Assembly (NCBI RefSeq): GCF_029351045.1
Contig: NZ_JARKIN010000001.1
Location: forward strand, 3,460,501-3,524,500
Direction: 5' to 3'
DNA from: Streptomyces sp. WMMB303
GTDB taxonomy: Bacteria; Actinomycetota; Actinomycetes; Streptomycetales; Streptomycetaceae
Length of the DNA: 64,000 bases
Shown: piece by piece, positions 10,897 through 19,300 of the stretch
Layout of the letters: each line of letters begins with the position of its first letter
Numbering within the stretch: the stretch's first letter is position 1
Translations under genes and position numbers: made by a program
Notes under the pieces: model-generated
Told to the model about the DNA's origin: nothing
Database searches by the model: none
Seen by the model: only the letters and a program-made list of their open reading frames with translations

Positions 10897-12300
10897 CTAC
10901 GCCGCCGTGGAGAGCGCCCAGACGCCGGTGGCCAGGCAGAGGAGCGCGACGAGCAGCATCGGCACCGCCACCTTGAGCGGCGGGCCGGGCCTCCGTGCGG
11001 GGGCCGGCACGTGCGCGGGCGGCGGCGTCGCGGTCGGCGCCGCTCCGACGGGCGGTCCCGCCGGGTATCCGTATCCGTGCGCCGGGTAGACCCGGGTGCC
11101 CTGGTCCGCCGCGGTGGGGTACCGACCCGGCCCCGGTGGCGGCGCCGGTGGCGTACTCGGCTGCTGCGGTACCGGCTGCGCGGCGGTGGCCGCTGCGGCG
11201 GGTACCGCCGCGGGCGGCTGCAGCGGGAAGCTCCCGGTGTCGGACGGCCGCGGAGCGGGCGCGGCCCCCGGCGCCGGGGCGACGGCTGCGGCCTCATCGG
11301 CGGCCGCCCCGGCGGCAGTCTCCTCGGTGGCCGCCCCGACGGTGCCGCTCCCGGCCGGCGTCCCGCTGCCGTTCCCGGCGGCACTACCGGCGGCGGTGTC
11401 CGGGCTCGGGGAGGCCGCGCGCAGCGGCCCCTCGGCGCCGAACCCGTCCGGCAGCGGGCCGATGTGGTCGAAGACCTCGACGGCCTCCTGCTCCACCGTC
11501 GCGTCCCGGTCCAGCAGCTCGGCGGCTGCGGCCAGGGCCTTGCGGGCACCTGTCGCGGTGCGGAAGCGCACGGCCGGATCGGGCTGCAGCAACTGGCCCA
11601 ATACCTGCCACAGCGGCTCGGCCACCCCTTCGGGCGCCGCGGGCATCCCGTCTTCGTACTCCTCGAACAGCGCCTGGGCGTCGGGCTTCCGGCCGGTGAG
11701 CAGGTAGAGCCCCACCAGTCCCACCGCGTACAGGTCCGAGGCGAAGTCCGCCTCCGCCTCCAGCAACTGCTCGGGTGCGAAGTAGCCCGGCGTACCGACG
11801 ACGTAGTTGGTCTCGGTCAGGCGGGGCTCGCCCTTGCGCATGGAGATGCCGAAGTCGGACAGCCGCAGGTGCGGACGTCCCGTGCCGGTGCAGTCCAGCA
11901 GGATGTTCGCCGGTTTGATGTCCCGGTGCACCACGTCCTCGGCGTGCACGGCGGCCAGGCCGGAGAGGAGCTGATCGAGCAGGGTGCACACGAACGTGGG
12001 AGGCAGTGCGCCGAAGTCGCCGACGAGATGGGCCAGCGATCCGCCTCTGACCAGATCCATCGTGAACAGGACCTGCTCGTCGTCGGCCGCCCAGCTCGCC
12101 GGGGCCAGCACGTGCGGGTGGTCGATGCGCAGGGACTGTTCGCGGACGAAGCGCAGCAGGGTGTGGGCGTCGGACTGCTGCAGCACCTTGGCGGCCACAT
12201 ACCGCCTGCGCCGATGGTCCCAGGCGCGCCAGACCATCCCGGCGCCGCCGCGTCCGATCGGATCGACCAGCTCGTACCTGCCGGCGAAGATCTCACCCAT
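10897..12300 (-). CDS. Membrane-tethered Ser/Thr protein kinase
   Basis: This is a Hanks-type kinase of 467 residues. The P-loop is GRGGAG (16-21), followed by ATP lysine K38, the catalytic loop HRDIKPANI (H125-R126-D127) and DFG at 149-151; all are intact. After the kinase domain (to about 270) comes a 170-residue Ala/Pro/Thr-rich linker. One C-terminal hydrophobic helix (about 445-464) follows, with only a couple of residues outside, so there is no sensor domain. That places the kinase in the cytoplasm, tethered at its C-terminus. I chose ATG 12300 because the kinase fold begins at once. An XRE-type regulator lies 79 bases upstream on the same strand and is a plausible partner. Confidence 0.92.
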   Translation of the reverse strand: MGEIFAGRYELVDPIGRGGAGMVWRAWDHRRRRYVAAKVLQQSDAHTLLRFVREQSLRIDHPHVLAPASWAADDEQVLFTMDLVRGGSLAHLVGDFGALPPTFVCTLLDQLLSGLAAVHAEDVVHRDIKPANILLDCTGTGRPHLRLSDFGISMRKGEPRLTETNYVVGTPGYFAPEQLLEAEADFASDLYAVGLVGLYLLTGRKPDAQALFEEYEDGMPAAPEGVAEPLWQVLGQLLQPDPAVRFRTATGARKALAAAAELLDRDATVEQEAVEVFDHIGPLPDGFGAEGPLRAASPSPDTAAGSAAGNGSGTPAGSGTVGAATEETAAGAAADEAAAVAPAPGAAPAPRPSDTGSFPLQPPAAVPAAAATAAQPVPQQPSTPPAPPPGPGRYPTAADQGTRVYPAHGYGYPAGPPVGAAPTATPPPAHVPAPARRPGPPLKVAVPMLLVALLCLATGVWALSTAA

Positions 12301-12379
12301 GGTGCTCGCGCCCGCCCCTTGCTTCCGCGCTCTCCCGCCGTACCGCGGTGCCGCGGTGCCGCGGTACGGCTCGTGGTGA

Positions 12380-12931
12380 TCAGCTCTGGTGCGCCTCGTA
12401 GTGCTTGACCGCGTCGGAGGTGCGGCCCGCGCCGTAGACCCGGAGGAACTCTGCCAGTTCCGGGTGGGAGGGGGCGAGCGCGTTGGACGCCTCGATGATG
12501 TCGGCGGCGTCCGACACCGAGCGCAGCAGGGCCTGGATCTCCCGTACGACTCGCTTGACCGGGGTCTGCGAGGCGCCGGAGGAGGAGGTCTGCGTGGTGT
12601 TGTTGAGCACACTGCCGCCCGCGGTCCGGCGGATCTCGTCCATCCGATTGGTCGCGTCGGCGGCGCTGATGTCGCCGCGCGCCACCTCGGCGGCCAGCTC
12701 CTGGAGGGCCTGGACGCGCTGCACGACGGCCGGGTTGCCGATCTTTGCCCGCTGCCCGCTCATGAGCTGCGAAAGCATAGGTGCGGACAGTCCGAGCACC
12801 GTCGCGAGGCGGGCCTGGTTGAGTCCCAGGTCCTCGATCAGCCGGCGGAAGAGGGTTCCCAACGGCTCGCCGTACCACTGACTCTGGAGCTCGCGCGCCT
12901 TCGCCGTCGGGTCCTGTGCTGCTGCGTCCAT
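12380..12931 (-). CDS. XRE-type helix-turn-helix DNA-binding protein
   Basis: This is a 183-residue putative regulator. An N-terminal lambda-repressor-like helix-turn-helix lies at about 35-62 (LNQARLATVLGLSAPMLSQL). The C-terminal half is a helical region containing TTQTSSSGAS, a possible phospho-acceptor stretch given the adjacent kinase, and a charged tail. RBS GGGAG lies 5 bases before ATG 12931. It is a single gene, followed 79 bases later by the kinase gene on the same strand. The target genes are not evident from the sequence. Confidence 0.8.
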   Translation of the reverse strand: MDAAAQDPTAKARELQSQWYGEPLGTLFRRLIEDLGLNQARLATVLGLSAPMLSQLMSGQRAKIGNPAVVQRVQALQELAAEVARGDISAADATNRMDEIRRTAGGSVLNNTTQTSSSGASQTPVKRVVREIQALLRSVSDAADIIEASNALAPSHPELAEFLRVYGAGRTSDAVKHYEAHQS

Positions 12932-13061
12932 GGCGTCTCCCCTGGCCTGCCCTGTGGTGCTTCGCTCGCGCGAACTTGCCGTGCATCCTACGGACGGCGG
13001 CGGGGGCGGGGCGATACCCGGTCGGAATTCGTCCCCCGGAGCCGGTACCCTGGTGCGCGAC

Positions 13062-13134
13062 GGGGCCATAGCTCAGTTGGTAGAGCGCTGTCTTTGCATG
13101 GCAGATGTCAGGGGTTCGACTCCCCTTGGCTCCA
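13062..13134 (+). tRNA. tRNA-Ala(UGC)
   Basis: The gene is 73 bases long. Acceptor GGGGCCA (13062-13068) pairs with TGGCTCC (13127-13133), with discriminator A13134. The anticodon loop TTTGCAT lies in stem CTGTC/GGCAG and gives anticodon TGC. The T arm reads GGGGTTCGACTCCCC. The gene marks the left edge of the biosynthetic cluster. Confidence 0.97.
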
Positions 13135-13140
13135 CCGTGA

Positions 13141-13184
13141 AGACCTCTCTGACCTGCGGAAGCGCAGATCAGAGGGGTCTTTTT
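13141..13184. terminator. Terminator after tRNA-Ala, facing the NRPS gene end
   Basis: An imperfect inverted repeat (AGACC-CTCTG-CTGCG / CGCAG-CAGAG-GGTCT) has a GAAG loop and a following T run at 13180-13184. It is a classical intrinsic terminator for the tRNA. It may also stop the minus-strand cluster operon, whose last gene ends at 13357. Confidence 0.82.
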
Positions 13185-13356
13185 CGGGTCGGCTTCCGGG
13201 CCCGGAGGGAACGGCGGTCCTCCTCGCGGAGCCGCCACCTCAGGGCGTGAAGGGCGGCCCGCCGCCGCACGCTCCCGGCTCCCTGGCCCCCCCCGACGCC
13301 CGGCCGCCCCCTGGGGGTTCGCCGGGGGCCCGGCAGGGGCGTGGCCGTCGGGTACG

Positions 13357-16300
13357 TCATGGCCTGCTCCCGGCGTCCGCCGTTCCCTCTGCGGCGGTAC
13401 CTCCCGGCCCGGTGGGCCGGGCGCGGAGGAGCGAGTCCAGGGGAGCGGTGGGGCGGGCGCAGGCTTCCTCCAGGGCGTCGGCGTAGGAGGCCAGCAGCGC
13501 GCGGGCGGTGTCCGGGTCCCACCGGTCGGTGGCGTACTCGAGGAAGGCCCAGTAGCCGGACCCGCCGGGCTGCTCGTCCGGGGGTGCCGGGGCCGGGGTC
13601 AGCCCGAAGGTGAGGTCGCAGCGGGCGGCCGGCGCGGCCACGTCGTCGACCTGGGTCTCCAGACCGGGCAGCGACACACCGGTGTCCAGGGAGTTGTTGA
13701 AGGCGAAACCGATCGGGAGGCGTTCGGGTACGTCGGGGACGCCTGACGCGCGGATGTGGTCCAGCACCTCGAACATCGGGCGCAGCATGCCGATGGCCTC
13801 GTGGGTGCGGGCGCTGCTGTGGCGTACCAGGTCCTCGAACGTGGCCGCCTCGTCGAGCCGGATCCGTACCGAGGCCGCCATCGCCGTACAGGTGACCATC
13901 GACTCGTGTGCGGCGCACTCCCGGTGTGCGTAGGGGATGTTGAGCAGGATGTCCCGTTCGCCGGACAGCCGGGCCAGCAGTACCGCCAGCGCGGCCGACG
14001 CCACGGGGAAGGCGGTGGTGCGCAGGGAGCGGCCCAGGCGTTCGGCGGCCGACCGGGTGTGCTCCGGTATCCGCAGGCGGACTGTGCCGCCGCGGCCGCT
14101 CGGCTGTTCCGGGCGGGGCCGGTCGGCGGGCAGTTCCAGCCGGAAGGGGGCGCCGGAGAGGTAGTGGCTCCAGCGTTCCCTCCGGTCGGCCTCCTCGTGG
14201 GGGTCGCGGAGCCGGTGCTGGAGGTCGCCGTAGTCGGTGGACTGGGAGCCCGGTGCGGGCAGGCCGGCCGGCACTCCGTGGACGGCCGCGGTGTACAGGG
14301 TGGCCAGTTCGTCCAGCAGCAGCGACAGGGACCACGCGTCGACACTGCTGTGGTGCAGCACCAGCATCAGCATCCAGCGGTCGGATCCCAGGCGGAGCAG
14401 CCGGGTCACGGGCCGCACCGAGCGGCTGGGGTCGAAGGGCGTCGCGGCCAGTTGCCGGCACAGCTCCTCGGCCCGTGTCTCGCGTTCCGGCCCGGGGAGG
14501 CCGCCGAGGTCGCGGACGGGCAGCGCCACCGGGGCGTGCGCCGGTGCCTCGTGCACCTCCTGCCACCAGCGCCCGCCGTCGTCCCGGACGAACCGGCAGC
14601 GCAGGGCGTGGTGCCGGGCCAGGAGCCGGCCGACGGCCTGCTCCAGCGCGCCGACGTCCAGCCGGCCGGTCATCGTCAGCCGCGTCGGTACGTTCCACAC
14701 CTCCGGCCGCGGCGCCGCCGTGTGCGCCCGGAGGATCGACATCTGCTCCATGGTGGCGGGGGCCCGGCGGCGCGGGCGGCGGGTGGCGAGCCGGCCGGCC
14801 AGGGCGGCCGGCGTCGGCTCGGCGAAGAACTCGGCCATGGTGCAGGCGGCGCCGAACCGCTCCCGGACGCGGTTGAGCAGCCGGATCGCGCTGATGGAAT
14901 GGCCGCCCACGGCGAAGAAGCTGTCGTCGTCCGAGAGCTGCTCCGCGGTCTCGTCGTCGACTCCGAGCACCTGCTGCCAGCAGGCACGGAGTGCCGCGAG
15001 GGTCTCCGCGTGGTCCTCGGGGGCGTCCTGGTGGCCGCTGTCGGCCGCCGGTCGTGCTCCTGCCGCCTCGCTCGTCCGGCCGCGGTCCCACTTGCCGTTC
15101 GGGGTGAGGGGCAGTTCGGCCACGACCGTCCAGCGCTCGGGGACCATCGGGCCCGGCAGCAGCTCGCCGAGGGCGCGGCGCCAGCCGCGGACGGCGCCGG
15201 GGGCGGCGGCTTCTGCCGTCTCGGGCACCACATGGCAGTGCAGGAGCTGCCTGCCTCCGTCCGGGGCGTCGGACGGAGCGGCGGTGCCGGGGACGCCGGG
15301 AAACTCCGGGAGGACTCTGGCGTCCCGGACGCCGTCCAGGGTGCGGACCGCCGCCTCCACTTCGGCCGGTTCGACCCGGACGCCGTTGATCTGCGTCTGA
15401 TCGTCCGCCCGCCCCACGTAGTGCGCGCGCCCGTCGGGGCGGCGGCGGGCCAGGTCCCCGGTGCGGTACCAGCGTCTGCCCGTCGGATCGGTGCGGAAGC
15501 GCTCCTCGGTCGCCGGAGCGTCCCGCGGATAGCCGCGTGCCACCTGGGGGCCGCCGATGTGCAGCTCACCGACCGCGCCGGCCGGAACCGGGCGCCCGGC
15601 CGGGTCGCGCAGCTCCAGCCGCATGCCAGGGGACGGGCGGCCGAGCGAGGGCAGCCCGAAGCGGGTCCGGCCCTCGCAGGTGACCTCGCCCCAGGAGCAG
15701 AAGACGGCGGCCTCGGTCGGGCCGTAGATGTTGACTAGGGAGAACGGCAGTCCGGGGCGCGGCCGGCGGCGGAGTTGCTCGCCGCCGGTCACCAGGGAGC
15801 GCAACGCGGTGTGCGCCGGCCAGTCCTGTGCCAGCAGTTCCTCGGCGATCGGGGTGGGCACGAACGTGACGGTGATGCGCCGCTCCACCAGCCAGCGGGT
15901 CAGTTCGGGCGGGTCGAGGCGGAGCCGTTCCGGTACGACGTGCAGCTGCGCGCCCGTCGCCAGCGCGGGCCACAGTTCGAGGGCGGTGGCGTCGAAGCCG
16001 GTTCCGCTGTACCAGGACAGCCGGTCTTCCGGGCCGATGGCGAGTCCGTCGCGGTAGGTGGCCAGGGTCGCGGCCAGATTCCGGTGCTCCAGGACGACTC
16101 CCTTGGGGCGGCCGGTGGAGCCGGAGGTGTACAGCAGGAACGCCGGATCGGAGCCCACCGTCGCGGAGCGTTCGGCCCGGGTGCCGACCTCTCCGGCCTC
16201 GTCGCGCTTCCCGCCCTCCTCGGCGGCCATCCGCAGCAGTGCCGGATGTCCGTGTACCGCCGGGTGGAGCGGGTCGTCTTCGCGGGTGACGACGGCGGCC

Positions 16301-19300
16301 GGGGCAGCGTCGTCCAGGACGGCCGTCAGCCGCGCCGCCGGCTGGGAGAGGTCGAGCGGCAGGCAGCAGGCGCCGGCGTCCAGCACACCGAGCGCCGCGG
16401 CGGCGAACTGCGGGCCGCGCGGCAGCGCGAGCGCCACCGTGGCGCCGCGGCGCACTCCGGCGTCGCGGAGCCGGCCGGTGAGTGCCGCGGCCGCGGCACT
16501 CACCCGGTTCCCGCTCCACGCCCGGTCGTCGGGGCCGTGCCCGCCGCCCGGGTCGGCGGTGCCGTCGGCGGCGTACACGAGCGGCGCGTCGGTCGCGGGC
16601 GGGCGCGGCGCGGTCAGGGCCGGCTCATGCGGCAGCGCCGGGCCGCCGTCGCACCAGCCGTCCTCCTCCGCCTCGTCCTCGGGCGCCGCGACGGGAAGTT
16701 CGGCGACGCACGCCGCCGGCCCCCGCAGGGCCCGCAGCACCGCGCGCAGCCGGCGCAGCATCCGCCGCACGGTGTCGGCCTCGTACAGGTCCGCGTCGTA
16801 GCGCACCCGTAACCGCAGCCCGGTAGGGGTCCGTACGGCCATCAGGGCCAGTTCCAGCGGGGCGGACAGCGTGCCCTCGGCGAGCGGCTCGGTCTCCAGC
16901 CCGGGCAGGTCGAGGCCGGCGAGGTGGTCGGTGTCCAGGTCGGCGGAGACGGTGGCCAGGGGGCGGGCGGCCGCGGCGGTCGCGGCGCGGGCCGTGCGGA
17001 GGGCGGGAAGGTCGTCCAGGTCGGTGAACTGGTGCCGGGCCGCGGCCAGCAGGGTGTCTCGGGTGGCCCGGACGGCGTCGGCCGGGCGCTGGTCGTCCGT
17101 CAGCCGGCCGCGCAGCGGCAGCAGCCCGGCATGGAAGCCGACCGTGTCCAGGTCCGCCGGGCGGCGCCGGCCGAAGGTGCAGCCGAGGACGAAGTCGTCC
17201 TGCCCGCACAGGCCGCGCAGCACGATCCGCCAGCCCGTCAGCAGCGTCGCGAACAGGGTGACACCCTGTTGCCCGCTCCACTCCTGGAGTCCGGCCAGCT
17301 CGTCCGCGTCGACGTGGACGCTCACCGCGTCGCCTCGGCCCACCGTCTGCTGGCGCGGCCGGTCCGTGGGCACCTGCGGGGGCCGCGGATCCTCGCCCAG
17401 GTGGGTTCGCCACCACTCCACGTCCCGCGGGGCGCGTGCCGTGCCGGTGTGCTCCAGCGGCGAGCCGGCCGGGCGGCGGAAGAGGGGGGCGCGGCCCTCG
17501 TGTGCGGCCCGGTACAGCTCCTGGAGGTCCGCACCGATCAGCCGGGCCGAGTGCCCGTCGGTGACCAGGTGGTGCATGGCCAGTACCAGGACGTGGTCCC
17601 GCGCGCCCAGCCGCAGCAGCCGGGGGGTGAACAGCGGGCCGCGCGCGGTGTCGTAGGGCCGCTCGCTCTCCTCGCGCAGCACCCGGCGGATCGCGGCCCC
17701 GGCGTCCTCGGCTGCGGCGTCCGAGACGTGGAGCGCGACGGGAACGGCGGTGTCGGCCGGCAGGACTGTCTGCCACAGGGTGCCGGTGCCGCCGGTGCCC
17801 GCACCGCCGTCCGGGTCGCTCGGGTCCGGGCCGGGCGGTTCGCCGGTGCGCGCGTCAGCGGCGGACTCGTCCGGGCAGCCGGGCCCTTCCGGGACGCCGG
17901 GCTCTTCCGAGAAGACGGTGCGCAGTGCGGGATGCCGTGCGACCAGGCCGTCCAGCGCCGTACGCAGCGCGCGCTCGTCCAGCGGGCCGCGCAGCCGCAC
18001 GGCCTGGATCTCGTTGTAGGTGCCGGGCGGAGCCAGGTGAGCCGCTGTCCACAGCCGCCGCTGTTCCGGAGTGGCGGGCCCGCTGACCGGGGCCCCGGCG
18101 GGGCGGGCCGCCGGACCGGCGGCGGGTTCGTCGTGGAACCGGGCCCGCAGGCTGTCGAGGACCTCCAGTCCGGCTCGCATCCGGTCGGCGGGCATGCCGA
18201 AGTCCACCAGCGAGGCGATCTCGTCCACCCCGGCCCTGCGCAGCTCGTCGACCAGCGGTGCGGTGCTCTCCGGCGAGCCGATCAGGGCCCGTCCGTCGCA
18301 GTAGCGGTCGTAGGCTCGGCGGAAGAGCAGATCCAGGTCCTTCTCGTCGGCGTCCGCCACGTCCTGCGGCCGGTGGCCCGCTGCGGTGGCCGCGGCCCGC
18401 ATGGTCAGCGACGCGCGCAGATAGCGGCACATCGGCTCCAGCGCCTCCGCCCGTGCCGTGGCGTGGTCGTCCGCGAGATAGGTGTGCAGCAGTACGGTGA
18501 CCCGGCCGGTGTCCGGGTCGAGCCCGCAGGCGGCGCGTGTGGTGCGGTAGTGCCGGATGTTCTCGGCGAGTTGGCCGACGTCCTGGTGCATCAGGTTGGT
18601 GAGGAGGCCCAGGCCGTGCCGGGCGGCCTGCTCGTAGCTCTCGCGGCGTCCGGTGGTGGCCAGCGAGAGCGGCGGCAGCTTCTGCACGGGGCGTGGCTGG
18701 ACGCGCACCTCGACGGGTGCGCCCTCGCCGGTGGGGCGCCGCACGGTGCCGCCCTGCCACAGGCGCCGGAGGTCCGCCAGGTGCTCGAAGGTGACATCGC
18801 GGCGGCCCGGGAACCGGTCCGGGGCCAGGACGAAGTCCTGGGCGTGCCAGCCGACGGCGCAGCCGAGTCCGACCCGTCCGCCGGAGAGGTTGTCCACCAC
18901 GGACCACTCCTCGGCCACCCGCAGCGGATCGTGCAGCGGCAGGACGACCGATCCGGCGTTCAGCCGGATTCGGCTGGTCTCCCGGCTCAGCGCGGCCGCG
19001 AGTACGGACGGGTTGGGGAAGATGCCGCCGAAGGTGTGGAAGTGGCGCTCGGGCAGCCACACGCCGTGGAAGCCGTGCCGGTCGGCGAAGCGGGCGGTGT
19101 CGAGGACGAGGGCGTACGGTCCGTCCCCGGTGCCGGGCGCGCCCCCGGTCGCCTCGTCGCCCGTGCCCGTGCCCGCGGACCCGGACCCTTTCGACGGGGA
19201 TGTGCGGGGCTGTTCCGGATAGTCGCCGAAGAAGGAGATGCTGAAGTCCGGCGCCGGCCGTTCCCCGGGAGGCATCGGCGCCTGCGCCGGAGACTCGGGT

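Noticed and set aside
13169..13360. 63-codon minus-strand frame whose ATG overlaps the NRPS stop, tempting as a last operon gene.
   Set aside because: It is Arg-rich without family features, is not MbtH-like, and ends inside the tRNA-Ala terminator hairpin; the ATGA overlap could be chance.
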